A stretch of DNA of 64,000 nt from Kineosporia mesophila. Lineage in GTDB: Bacteria > Actinomycetota > Actinomycetes > Actinomycetales > Kineosporiaceae. Position numbers and translations under genes: made by a program. Position 1 is the stretch's first letter. Every line of letters starts with the position of its first letter. The notes below the pieces were generated by a model that saw nothing but the letters and a program-made list of their open reading frames with translations, had not been told where the DNA came from and ran no database searches. Positions 1 to 8,323 of this stretch are shown here, piece after piece. The DNA is taken from assembly GCF_021129235.1 (NCBI RefSeq), contig NZ_JAJOMA010000010.1, positions 62,001 to 126,000 on the forward strand, given 5' to 3'.

Positions 1-2
1 TG

Positions 3-416
3 GTCTCGATCGGCAACATCGTCACCTGGTCGTTCGTCGGCTACAACATGCTGATCTTCTACACCACGCTGAAGACGATCCCGGCCGAGCTCTACGAGGC
101 CGCGGAACTCGACGGTGCGGGCCAGTTCTGGATCATCCGCGCGATCAAGCTGCCGGCCCTGCGGGGTTCGCTGGTGATCGCGACGATCTTCTCGATCATC
201 GGCAGCTTCCAGCTCTTCAACGAGCCGAACATCCTGCGGCCGTTGAAGGAGAACATCATCACCACCGACTACACCCCGAACATGTACGCCTACAACCTGG
301 CCTTCAGCGGGCAGCAGCAGAACTACGCCGCCACCGTCGCGATCGTGATGGGTGTCGTCACGGCCGTCATCGCGTACGTGGTGCAGCTGCGCGGTTCGCG
401 GACGGAGGACCTCTGA
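3..416 (+). CDS. Carbohydrate ABC transporter permease (MalF/UgpA-like), 5' end outside window
   Basis: This is the C-terminal 137 residues of an inner-membrane permease; the reading frame runs open from base 3 and the start lies upstream of the window. It carries the cytoplasmic EAA loop that docks on the ATPase (E-A-A-E-L-D-G-A-G about 25 codons into the visible part), followed by two hydrophobic segments. It ends 1 nt before the second permease gene, so the two are one operon and should form a heterodimeric channel. No ATPase gene is visible; many actinobacterial sugar importers share a single MsiK-type ATPase encoded elsewhere (family knowledge). The substrate is inferred from the downstream hydrolases. 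Confidence 0.9.
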   Translation, partial: VSIGNIVTWSFVGYNMLIFYTTLKTIPAELYEAAELDGAGQFWIIRAIKLPALRGSLVIATIFSIIGSFQLFNEPNILRPLKENIITTDYTPNMYAYNLAFSGQQQNYAATVAIVMGVVTAVIAYVVQLRGSRTEDL

Positions 417-417
417 G

Positions 418-1350
418 ATGAGCTCACCCACCATCACCCGGGCGCAGGCCCGCGGTCGTAACAAGGCCAGCCGGCACGCCCGTGGGGCCAAGGAACCGGG
501 TCGTCCCGGTGCCCAGAAGTCCGTCGCGCTGACCATCCTCATGGTCGCGTTCCTGGTCTACACCGTGCTGCCGCTGGTCTGGCTGGTGATCAACGCGTCC
601 AAGACGCAGGCCGACCTGTTCGACTCGTTCGGTCTCTGGTTCTCCAGCTCGTTCTCGCTGTTCACCAACATCGGCGACACCCTGTCGTACAACGACGGCA
701 TCTTCGTCCGCTGGATCCTGAACACCCTGCTCTACGTGGTGGTCGGCGCCGGTGGCGCCACCCTGCTGTCCACGCTGGCCGGCTACGGCCTGGCCAAGTT
801 CCGGTTCCCGGGGCGCGGCGCGGTGTTCGCGATCGTCCTCGGCGCGGTGGCCGTGCCCGGTACCGCCCTGGCCGTCCCGACCTTCCTGATGTTCAGCAAG
901 CTGGACCTCACGAACACCCCGTGGGCCGTCATCATCCCGTCGCTGATCAGCCCTTTCGGCCTCTATCTCATGTGGACCTACGCGGTGGAGGCTGTCCCCA
1001 ACGAGATTCTCGAGGCGGCGCGGGTCGATGGGGCGGGTGAGCTGAGGACCTTCTTCACAATTTCGATACGGCTCCTGGCCCCCGGCATCGTGACGGTGCT
1101 GTTGTTCACTACTGTGGCGACCTGGAACAACTACTTCCTGCCACTGATCATGCTGAGCGACCCGGATTGGTACCCATTGACCGTCGGTCTCAACCAATGG
1201 AATGCCCAGGCCCAGAGTGCCGGATCACAGCCGATCTTCAACCTGGTCCTGACCGGTTCGCTGCTGTCGATCATCCCGATCATCGCCGCGTTCCTCGTCC
1301 TGCAGCGTCAGTGGCAGTCCGGTCTGTCTGCCGGAAGCGTCAAGGCCTGA
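418..1350 (+). CDS. Carbohydrate ABC transporter permease (MalG/UgpE-like)
   Basis: A 310-residue membrane permease, the second half of the sugar channel. A basic, hydrophilic N-terminus (residues 1-35) leads into the first membrane segment (about 37-58); further hydrophobic segments follow at about 99-122, 136-156, 166-190, 213-230 and 274-295. The EAA motif (E-A-A-R-V-D-G-A-G) lies at residues 199-207. The ATG at 418 is preferred over an in-frame start further upstream because a GGAGG stands 10 nt before it and it follows the stop of the first permease by 1 nt. The length is slightly above the usual 270-300 because of the basic extension. It is co-transcribed with the solute-binding protein and two glycosidases, which points to import of arabinose- and galactose-containing oligosaccharides (inference). 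Confidence 0.93.
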   Translation: MSSPTITRAQARGRNKASRHARGAKEPGRPGAQKSVALTILMVAFLVYTVLPLVWLVINASKTQADLFDSFGLWFSSSFSLFTNIGDTLSYNDGIFVRWILNTLLYVVVGAGGATLLSTLAGYGLAKFRFPGRGAVFAIVLGAVAVPGTALAVPTFLMFSKLDLTNTPWAVIIPSLISPFGLYLMWTYAVEAVPNEILEAARVDGAGELRTFFTISIRLLAPGIVTVLLFTTVATWNNYFLPLIMLSDPDWYPLTVGLNQWNAQAQSAGSQPIFNLVLTGSLLSIIPIIAAFLVLQRQWQSGLSAGSVKA

Positions 1351-1387
1351 AGTAGCTGCTCCACGCGATCAGCCAACTCCCCGTCGT

Positions 1388-1411
1388 CCCGGCGTACCCC
1401 CCTGCGCCGGG
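1388..1411 (+). other. Intercistronic hairpin upstream of the binding-protein gene
   Basis: A 7-bp perfect stem (CCCGGCG / CGCCGGG) with a 10-nt loop lies in the 98-nt gap between the permease and the binding protein. There is no T-run, so it is not a clear terminator. Hairpins in this position often protect or separate binding-protein messages from permease messages; that role is inferred here. Confidence 0.4.
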
Positions 1412-1448
1412 CTCCCGTACCACAGCGAAGTGAAGGGAACACCCCCCG

Positions 1449-2810
1449 ATGTCCCGTAAGTTCCGTAACCCCCTGACGCGATTGGTCGTCGTCACCGGCG
1501 CCGTCCTCGCGCTCGGCTCCCTGGCCGCCTGTGGCGGCGGCTCCAGCTCGGGCAGTGACGAGGGAACCGTCGCCGGTACCCAGTCCGACCTCGACGCCGC
1601 GCTCGCCAAGGGTGGCGAGATCACGTACTGGAGCTGGACGCCCTCGGCCAAGGACCAGGTCGCCGCGTTCGAGAAGGCCTATCCCAAGGTCAAGGTCAAG
1701 CTCGTCAACGCCGGTACCAACACGGACCAGTACACGAAGCTGACGAACGCGATCAACGCCGGTTCCGGCGCCCCGGACGTGGCCCAGATCGAGTACTACG
1801 CGGTGCCGCAGTACGCGCTGTCGGACTCGCTGCTCGACCTGAACACCTACGGCCTGAACGAGCTCGAGTCGTCGTACACGGCCTCGACCTGGGGTTCGGT
1901 CTCGGTCGACGGCAAGCTCTACGGCCTTCCGCAGGACTCGGGCCCCATGGCGATGTTCTACAACAAGAAGATCTTCACCGAGGCCGGTGTCACCAAGGCC
2001 CCCACCACCTGGGCCGAGTACATCGACGCGGCGAAGAAGATCCACGCCAAGAACCCGAAGAACTTCATCACCGCGGACAGCGGTGACGGCGGCTTCACCA
2101 GCAGCATGATCTGGCAGGCCGGCGGCCACCCGTTCAACGTGGACGGCAACACCCTCAACGTCAACTTCGAGGACGAGGGCACCAAGAAGTTCACCACGAT
2201 GTGGAACCAGCTCCACACGGCCGGACTGCTGTCCGACACCCCGGGCTGGACCGACGAGTGGTTCCGGGGCCTGACCGACGGCAGCATCGCCTCGCTGATC
2301 ACGGGTGCCTGGATGCCGGGCAACCTGGAGGCCAACGCCGCCGGTGCGTCCGGTGACTGGGCCGTCGCGCCGATCCCGACCTACGACGGCACCACCGCTG
2401 TCACGGCCGAGAACGGTGGCTCTGCGCAGTCCGTCATCAAGCAGAGCAAGAACCCGGCCCTGGCCACGGCGTTCGTCCGCTGGCTGAACCACGACCCGGC
2501 CAGCATCGAGGTCTTCCTGAAGAGCGGCGGATTCCCGTCGACCACCGCCGAGCTCGGCGACCCGGCCTTCACCGAGACCAAGTCGAAGTACTTCGGCAAC
2601 CAGGAAGTCAACAAGGTTCTGGCCGCTGCGGCCAGCACCGTGGCGCCGAACTGGAACTACCTGCCGATCCAGGCGTACGCGTTCACCATCTTCGGTGACA
2701 CCGCCGGCAAGGAGTCCTACACCAAGAACGGCGACATCAACGCCGGTCTGGCGAAGTGGAAGGCTGCGCTCGACACCTACGCGAAGCAGCAGGGCTTCAC
2801 CGTCAAGTAG
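1449..2810 (+). CDS. Extracellular sugar-binding lipoprotein of the ABC importer
   Basis: A 453-residue family 1 solute-binding protein. The N-terminus is a lipoprotein signal: basic residues, a hydrophobic stretch, then the lipobox L-A-A-C with the lipidated cysteine at residue 28, followed by a Gly/Ser-rich linker. The mature part has the typical features of the family (an I-T-Y-W-S-W strand near residue 60, G-S-G-A-P-D-V-A near 105). An AAGGGA ribosome-binding site sits 9 nt before the ATG. It captures the oligosaccharide outside the membrane for the two upstream permeases. A strong terminator follows immediately, so the GH51 gene downstream is probably read partly by read-through or from its own promoter. 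Confidence 0.94.
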   Translation: MSRKFRNPLTRLVVVTGAVLALGSLAACGGGSSSGSDEGTVAGTQSDLDAALAKGGEITYWSWTPSAKDQVAAFEKAYPKVKVKLVNAGTNTDQYTKLTNAINAGSGAPDVAQIEYYAVPQYALSDSLLDLNTYGLNELESSYTASTWGSVSVDGKLYGLPQDSGPMAMFYNKKIFTEAGVTKAPTTWAEYIDAAKKIHAKNPKNFITADSGDGGFTSSMIWQAGGHPFNVDGNTLNVNFEDEGTKKFTTMWNQLHTAGLLSDTPGWTDEWFRGLTDGSIASLITGAWMPGNLEANAAGASGDWAVAPIPTYDGTTAVTAENGGSAQSVIKQSKNPALATAFVRWLNHDPASIEVFLKSGGFPSTTAELGDPAFTETKSKYFGNQEVNKVLAAAASTVAPNWNYLPIQAYAFTIFGDTAGKESYTKNGDINAGLAKWKAALDTYAKQQGFTVK

Positions 2811-2819
2811 TTCTGCACG

Positions 2820-2856
2820 AGAACGGGCCGGGCTGCACCATGGCCCGGCCCGTTCT
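2820..2856 (+). terminator. Rho-independent-type terminator after the binding-protein gene
   Basis: A perfect 14-bp stem (2820-2833 with 2843-2856) around a 9-nt loop, followed by a short T-run. It starts 10 nt after the stop codon and lies inside the operon, so it probably acts as a partial terminator that raises the amount of binding protein relative to the hydrolases. Confidence 0.8.
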
Positions 2857-2899
2857 TTGCCCAAAAACGCTCTGAGCAACAGCAGGAACGAGGTAAGCG

Positions 2900-4459
2900 A
2901 TGATCCCGGTCGACCTACGGGTCCACCTCGGCGAGACGGTGGCGGCGGTTCCGCCCCGGTTGTTCGGCGGTTTCGTCGAGCACATGGGCCGGTGCGTCTA
3001 CCAGGGCATCTACGAACCGGGTCATCCCAGCGCGGACGCCCACGGATTCCGCGAGGACGTCCTGGAGCTGGTCCGCGAGCTCGGGGTCACCGTGGCGCGG
3101 TACCCGGGTGGCAACTTCGTGTCGGGATACCGCTGGGAGGACGGGGTGGGCCCGCTCGCGCAGCGGCCCGTGCGTCTGGAGGCGGCCTGGCACAGCACCG
3201 AGACCAACGAGGTCGGCCTGCACGAGTTCGCGGGCTGGGCGCAGCGCGCCGGCGTCGAGGTGATGCAGGCCGTGAACCTCGGCACCCGGGGCGTTCTGGA
3301 GGCCGGTGACCTGCTGGAGTACTCCAACCACCCGGCCGGTACCGCCCTCAGTGAGCAGCGCCGCACCAACGGCGCCGACGAGCCGTTCGGCATCACCCTG
3401 TGGTGCCTGGGCAACGAGATGGACGGCCCCTGGCAGATCGGGCACAAGACGGCGGACGAGTACGGTCGTCTGGCCGCCGAGACCGCCCGCTACATGCGTT
3501 TTCTCGACCACCGGGTCGAACTCGTGGTGGCCGGCAGCTCGAACATGGAGATGCCGACCTTCGGGGAGTGGGAGCGCACCGTTCTGCGGCACACCGCGGA
3601 GCTGGCCGACCACATCTCGGTGCACGCCTACTACGAGGAGTTCGACGGCGACGCCGCCAGCTTCCTGGCCTCCGGGGCCGGGCTGGACCGCTACCTCGAC
3701 ACCGTCGCGGGCATCATCGACGAGGTCCTGCGGGAGCTGGGTCTGGACAAGCAGATCGGGATCAGCGTCGACGAGTGGAACGTCTGGTACCAGCGCGACT
3801 GGAACGAGAACCACAAGGACTCCGTGCTCTCCGGCGACTGGCCGCAGGCCCCCCGCCTGATCGAGGACGAGTACAACGTCACCGACGCGGTGGTCGTCGG
3901 CTCGCTGCTGATCTCCCTGCTGCGGCACAGCGACCGGGTGTCGATGGCCAACCTGGCCCAGCTGGTCAACGTGATCGCCCCGATCCGTTGCGAGCCCGAC
4001 GGTCCGGCGTGGCGCCAGACCACCTTCTTCCCCTTCGCCCTGACCTCGGCCCGCGGCCGGGGCCGGGTGGTGCGCTCCGATCTCACGGCGCCCACTGTCG
4101 GGACGAGCCGGTACGGTGACGTCGAATTGGTGGACGCGGTGAGCGTCGTCGCCGACGACGGTTCCGTCTCGCTGTTCGTCGTCAACCGTTCCACCACCGA
4201 AACGGTGTCGCTGACCACCGAACTGACCGGTGCGTCCCTCATTCTCCAGGACGCCCAGGTGCTGACGGTGCCGGAGGGCGGAGACCGCTTCTCCACCAAC
4301 ACCCAGACCTCGCAGCCGGTCGCCCCCGTGACCCTCGACGGCGTCCACTGCTCGACCGCCGGTGACGCCACCCGGCTGTCGCTCACCCTGCCCCCCATCT
4401 CCTGGTCGGTGCTCACGCTGCGCCCGGCTGCCGCTGTGAAAGAGAACCCCCTTGTCTGA
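2900..4459 (+). CDS. Alpha-L-arabinofuranosidase, GH51
   Basis: A 519-residue glycoside hydrolase that releases terminal alpha-L-arabinofuranosyl groups from arabinan, arabinoxylan or arabinogalactan oligosaccharides. The GH51 signatures are clear: R-Y-P-G-G-N-F near residue 67, the acid/base glutamate E173 in L-G-N-E-M-D-G-P-W, and the nucleophile E292 in S-V-D-E-W-N-V-W. The C-terminal beta-sandwich typical of the family covers about the last 150 residues. There is no signal peptide, so it acts in the cytoplasm on imported oligosaccharides, consistent with the transporter genes just upstream. A GAGG element precedes the ATG. Its last 8 nt overlap the start of the GH35 gene. Confidence 0.96.
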   Translation: MIPVDLRVHLGETVAAVPPRLFGGFVEHMGRCVYQGIYEPGHPSADAHGFREDVLELVRELGVTVARYPGGNFVSGYRWEDGVGPLAQRPVRLEAAWHSTETNEVGLHEFAGWAQRAGVEVMQAVNLGTRGVLEAGDLLEYSNHPAGTALSEQRRTNGADEPFGITLWCLGNEMDGPWQIGHKTADEYGRLAAETARYMRFLDHRVELVVAGSSNMEMPTFGEWERTVLRHTAELADHISVHAYYEEFDGDAASFLASGAGLDRYLDTVAGIIDEVLRELGLDKQIGISVDEWNVWYQRDWNENHKDSVLSGDWPQAPRLIEDEYNVTDAVVVGSLLISLLRHSDRVSMANLAQLVNVIAPIRCEPDGPAWRQTTFFPFALTSARGRGRVVRSDLTAPTVGTSRYGDVELVDAVSVVADDGSVSLFVVNRSTTETVSLTTELTGASLILQDAQVLTVPEGGDRFSTNTQTSQPVAPVTLDGVHCSTAGDATRLSLTLPPISWSVLTLRPAAAVKENPLV

Positions 4460-6200
4460 GCTGACCATCGGCGAGAAGGACTTCCTTCTCGACGGCGAGC
4501 CCTACCAGATCCTCTCCGGTGCCCTGCACTACTTCCGGGTGCACCCGGACCTGTGGGCCGACCGCATCCACAAGGCCCGCCTGATGGGCCTGAACACGAT
4601 CGAGACCTACGTGCCCTGGAACGCGCACTCGCCCTCGCGGGGCGAGTTCGTCACCGAGGGCGGCCTGGACCTCGAGCGCTTCCTGAAACTGGTGGCGGCG
4701 GAAGGCATGCACGCGATCGTGCGGCCCGGCCCGTACATCTGCGCGGAGTGGAGCAACGGTGGCCTGCCGCCGTGGCTGCTGCGCATCCCGGGCATCGGTC
4801 TGCGCCGCTCCGAGCCGCAGTACCTGGAGGCGGTCACCGAGTACCTGGAGTCCGTCTACCGGATCGTCGCCCCGCTGCAGATCGACCGGGGCGGTCCGGT
4901 TTTCCTGGTCCAGATCGAGAATGAGTACGGCGCCTACGGTTCCGACAAGGAGTACCTGGCCGAGCTGGCGCGCGTCACCCGCGAGGCCGGTATCACCGTG
5001 CCGCTCAACACGATCGACCAGCCGCAGCCGGACATGCTCGCCGACGGCAGCCTGCCCGGTCTGCACATGACGGCGTCGTTCGGATCGCGCAGCACCGAGC
5101 GGTTCCGGACGCTGCGGGAATTCCAGCCCACCGGGCCGCTGATGTGCATGGAGTTCTGGAACGGCTGGTTCGACAGCTGGGGCTTCCACCACCACACCAC
5201 CACGGTGGAGGACTCCGACACCGCGCTGGACGAGATCCTCTCGGCCGGCGGCTCGGTGAACTTCTACATGTTCCACGGCGGCACCAACTTCGGGATGACG
5301 AACGGTGCCAACGACAAGGGCGCCTACGTGCCGCTGGTGACGTCGTACGACTACGACGCCCCGCTGGACGAGGCGGGTAACCCGACCGCGAAGTACCACG
5401 CGTTCCGCAAGACCATCGCCAAGTACGCGCCGGTGCCGGACGAGGTGCCGGCGGAGGCGACTCCGGCGCCTGGTTTCTCGGTGGTCTTCACGGAGAAGGC
5501 AGGCCTCCTGGGATCGGTGGGCTCGCTGGGCGAGCCGGTCGCCGCCGACGTCGCGCCCACGTACGAGGAGCTCGGGCAGGACACCGGGTTCGTGCTCTAC
5601 GAGACCTCGATCGAGGGCCGGGCGCCGGGCGTGCTGGTCATCGAGGAGGAGGTGCGCGACCGGGCCTACGTCTACATCGACGGTGTTCCGGTCGGGGTGA
5701 TGGCGCGGGACGCACACGAGCGGGCGATCCGTCTGCCGCTCGCCGGTTCCACGCTGTCGATCCTGGTGGAGGACCAGGGCCGGGTGAACTACGGCGAACG
5801 GCTGGGCGAGGCGAAGGGGCTCATCGGGCCGGCCTGGCTGAACGGCGAGAAGCTTCTGGGCTGGACGGCCCGTCCGCTCGACGTGGACCTCCTGCCCTCG
5901 CTGGATCTCTCCGGCCGGATGACGGACAACGGTCCCACCGTGCTGGCCGCCGAGTTCGAGCTGGACGCCCCGAGTGACCTGTTCCTCACGACCGATGACA
6001 TGGGTAAGGGGCTGGCCTGGATCAACGGGTTCAACCTCGGGCGGTACTGGCGCAAGGGACCCACGCAGACCCTGTACGTACCCGGCCCGGTGACGAGGGC
6101 GGGCAAGAACCGCCTCGTGGTGCTCGAGCTCGAAGCCATGGTCGACGATGACGCCGCATCGTTCGTCGACGGACTGCGCCTGGGGCAGACCGAGTTCTGA
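4452..6200 (+). CDS. Beta-galactosidase, GH35
   Basis: A 582-residue GH35 enzyme that removes terminal beta-galactose. The (beta/alpha)8 barrel contains the family motifs: G-A-L-H-Y-F-R at 23-29, R-P-G-P-Y-I-C-A-E-W at 91-100, the acid/base E158 in E-N-E-Y-G and the nucleophile E234 in C-M-E-F-W-N-G-W. Beta-sandwich domains follow after about residue 330. The start must be the TTG at 4452, because the frame has a stop at 4437-4439 and no other start codon between; this overlaps the GH51 gene by 8 nt and implies translational coupling. No secretion signal is seen. Together with the arabinofuranosidase this suggests degradation of arabinogalactan side chains (inference). Confidence 0.95.
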   Translation: MSELTIGEKDFLLDGEPYQILSGALHYFRVHPDLWADRIHKARLMGLNTIETYVPWNAHSPSRGEFVTEGGLDLERFLKLVAAEGMHAIVRPGPYICAEWSNGGLPPWLLRIPGIGLRRSEPQYLEAVTEYLESVYRIVAPLQIDRGGPVFLVQIENEYGAYGSDKEYLAELARVTREAGITVPLNTIDQPQPDMLADGSLPGLHMTASFGSRSTERFRTLREFQPTGPLMCMEFWNGWFDSWGFHHHTTTVEDSDTALDEILSAGGSVNFYMFHGGTNFGMTNGANDKGAYVPLVTSYDYDAPLDEAGNPTAKYHAFRKTIAKYAPVPDEVPAEATPAPGFSVVFTEKAGLLGSVGSLGEPVAADVAPTYEELGQDTGFVLYETSIEGRAPGVLVIEEEVRDRAYVYIDGVPVGVMARDAHERAIRLPLAGSTLSILVEDQGRVNYGERLGEAKGLIGPAWLNGEKLLGWTARPLDVDLLPSLDLSGRMTDNGPTVLAAEFELDAPSDLFLTTDDMGKGLAWINGFNLGRYWRKGPTQTLYVPGPVTRAGKNRLVVLELEAMVDDDAASFVDGLRLGQTEF

Positions 6201-6215
6201 GTTTCCGGTGTTCCC

Positions 6216-6247
6216 CGGTGGGACGGAACTGGCCGCCCGTCCCACCG
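6216..6247 (+). terminator. Terminator hairpin ending the arabinogalactan operon
   Basis: An 11-bp perfect stem (6216-6226 with 6237-6247) with a 10-nt loop, 16 nt after the GH35 stop. No T-run follows, which is common in high-GC actinomycetes. Confidence 0.7.
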
Positions 6248-6334
6248 AACCCGGTTCCTGAAGCTTTGACTAATGTCTTTGGACGCTTGTCGAAGACCAC
6301 GCCAAGTCATGACACATGAACGCGCTGTGCCCGA

Positions 6335-6340
6335 TAGAGT
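6335..6340 (+). promoter_or_regulatory. -10 box (TAGAGT) of a leaderless transcript
   Basis: TAGAGT ends 6 nt before the GTG start at 6347, placing transcription start on or next to the start codon. ATGACA at 6309-6314 is a possible, loosely spaced -35. No ribosome-binding site is present between. Confidence 0.55.
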
Positions 6341-6346
6341 CTGAGA

Positions 6347-7525
6347 GTGACCTCCGAAGCCGTTTCTCCTTCCCTCTCCGACGTCATTGCCGTCATGGAG
6401 CGGATGTACGACCCGGCCTGGGCGCGTGACTGGGACGCCGTGGGTCTCGTGTGCGGTGACCCGGGCGCGCAGGTGCGCCGGATCCTGCTCGCGATCGACC
6501 CGGCCCCGGCGGTCATCGAAGAGGCGCTCGCCTGGCGCGCCGACCTCCTCATCACCCATCATCCGCTGCTGCTGCGCGGCGTCCACGGCGTGCCGGTCAC
6601 CACGCCCAAGGGCCGCACGATCCACCAGCTCATCCGCGGCGGCTGCGCGCTCTACACCGCGCACACCAACGCCGACGCGGCCGCGCCGGGCGTCTCCGAC
6701 GCCCTGGCTCGCGTGCTCGGCCTGACCGACCTGGTGCCGCTGTCGGCCGACCCCGCCGACCCGGTGGACAAGCTCGTCACCTTCGTGCCCGAGACGGCCG
6801 TGGAGAAGGTGCTCGACGCCCTCTCGGCGGCCGGTGCGGGGGAGATCGGCGAGTACGGGCGCTGCGCCTGGACCGCGGTGGGCACGGGCACCTTCGTGCC
6901 GGGTTCCGGCGCCGGTCCCGCGGTCGGCTCGCCGGGTGAGCGCCAGACGGTCGAGGAGCGCCGCATCGAGATGGTGCTGCCGCGCCGCCGCCGTCACGAG
7001 GCCCTGGCCGCGCTGCGTACCGCGCACCCCTACGAGGAGCCCGCCGTCGACCTGTACGAGCTGGCCGCCTGGTCGCGCCCCCGGGGGATCGGCCGGGTCG
7101 GCACGCTGGAGCAGCCGACCAGCCTGCGCGAGTTCGCGATGCTCGTCGCCGAGGCCCTGCCCAGCACGTCCCAGGGGGTGCGCGTGGCCGGTGACCCGAC
7201 CGCCGAGGTGCGCCGGGTGGCGGTCTGCGGGGGCGCCGGTGACTCGCTGTTCGACGCCGTGCGCGCGGCCGACGCCGACGTCTACGTCACCGCCGACCTG
7301 CGGCACCACCCGGCGTCCGAGGCCCGCGACACGGCCGGCGACGGTCCGCCCTACCTGGTCGACGTGGCGCACTGGGCCAGCGAATGGCCCTGGCTGGCCG
7401 GTGTTTCCAACCGGCTGGAGGGTGCCCTGGCCGACGCCGGGCAGCCGGTCGAGGTGCTCGTCTCCACCCGCAGCACCGACCCGTGGACCTTCCGCGTCCC
7501 GAGCCCGGGCAGCATGGTCCGTTGA
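6347..7525 (+). CDS. Nif3-like dinuclear metal-centre hexameric protein
   Basis: A 392-residue member of the Nif3/YbgI (DUF34) family, whose biochemical role is unsettled although the fold binds two metal ions in a toroidal hexamer. Metal-ligand motifs are visible: W-D-A-V-G-L (D30), I-T-H-H-P-L (H71, H72), T-A-H-T-N-A-D near residue 105, and D-V-A-H-W-A-S-E-W near the C-terminus. The extra ~130 residues relative to E. coli YbgI correspond to the central insert found in Gram-positive members. The gene heads a three-gene run with the zinc-ribbon protein and a histidine phosphatase, the same group as Rv2230c-Rv2228c in M. tuberculosis. The start is GTG, apparently leaderless. Confidence 0.92.
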   Translation: MTSEAVSPSLSDVIAVMERMYDPAWARDWDAVGLVCGDPGAQVRRILLAIDPAPAVIEEALAWRADLLITHHPLLLRGVHGVPVTTPKGRTIHQLIRGGCALYTAHTNADAAAPGVSDALARVLGLTDLVPLSADPADPVDKLVTFVPETAVEKVLDALSAAGAGEIGEYGRCAWTAVGTGTFVPGSGAGPAVGSPGERQTVEERRIEMVLPRRRRHEALAALRTAHPYEEPAVDLYELAAWSRPRGIGRVGTLEQPTSLREFAMLVAEALPSTSQGVRVAGDPTAEVRRVAVCGGAGDSLFDAVRAADADVYVTADLRHHPASEARDTAGDGPPYLVDVAHWASEWPWLAGVSNRLEGALADAGQPVEVLVSTRSTDPWTFRVPSPGSMVR

Positions 7526-7579
7526 ACCCCCTAAGCTGGGGGTATCCGGGGGGATGTTTCGGCTAGGAGGATTATTTCT

Positions 7580-8323
7580 GTGGTGACCGCGGCGGCTCAG
7601 GATCAGTGGCGGCTGCTGGACGTGCAGGCGCACGACATCCGGCTCACCCAGATCGCGCACAAGCAGCGTTCGCTGCCCGAGCTCGCGAAGATCGCCGAGC
7701 TCGAGAAGAAGCTCGCGGACGTCGACGACGTGCTGATCAAGGCCCGTACGGTGGCCACCGACGCGGCCCGCGACCTGACCAAGGCCGAGGGTGACGTCGA
7801 GCAGGTGCGCCAGCGGGTCGCGCGCAACCAGGCCCGGCTCGACTCCGGTCAGGGCAACTCCAAAGACCTCCAGGCCATCCAGCACGAGCTGGAGAGTCTC
7901 GCGAACCGGCAGGGTGTGCTGGAAGACGCCGAGCTCGAGGTGATGGAGCGCCAGGAGACCGCCGAGGCGGCCGTCCGGGGCGCCACCGAGAAGCGTGAGC
8001 AGGTCGTCGCCGAGGTCGCCGTGGTGGCCGCCGCCCGCGACAAGGCGCTCGAGGCCCTGACCGACGAGAGCGACGCCGAGGCCCACGACCGCGAGAACGC
8101 CGCCGCCGGCATCCCGAAAGATCTTCTCGCCCTGTACGAGCGCATCCGGGAGAGCAACCACGGCGTCGGGGCGGCCAAGCTCTACCAGCGCCGCTGTGAG
8201 GGCTGCCGGATGACCCTGCCGCCGAACGACCTGGCCCGGATCCGCAACGCCCCGCAGAACGAGGTCGTGCGCTGCGAGGAGTGCAGCCGGATCCTGGTGC
8301 GCACGGCGGAATCCGGGCTCTGA
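7580..8323 (+). CDS. Coiled-coil protein with C-terminal C4 zinc ribbon (Rv2229c/CT398 family)
   Basis: A 247-residue protein. Residues 20-165 are a long, highly charged coiled coil; residues 206-235 form a zinc ribbon with C206-x2-C209 and C232-x2-C235, followed by a short tail. The function of the family is not established; proposed roles include nucleic-acid or secretion-related scaffolding. The GTG at 7580 is chosen because an AGGAGG lies 9 nt before it. It sits between the Nif3-like gene and the phosphatase in an order conserved across actinobacteria, and its end overlaps the phosphatase frame. Confidence 0.9.
   Translation: MVTAAAQDQWRLLDVQAHDIRLTQIAHKQRSLPELAKIAELEKKLADVDDVLIKARTVATDAARDLTKAEGDVEQVRQRVARNQARLDSGQGNSKDLQAIQHELESLANRQGVLEDAELEVMERQETAEAAVRGATEKREQVVAEVAVVAAARDKALEALTDESDAEAHDRENAAAGIPKDLLALYERIRESNHGVGAAKLYQRRCEGCRMTLPPNDLARIRNAPQNEVVRCEECSRILVRTAESGL

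Noticed and set aside
5789-8161. 790-codon antisense frame over the GH35 end, Nif3 and zinc-ribbon genes
   Set aside because: Crosses three well-supported genes; no homology pattern; low-complexity product.
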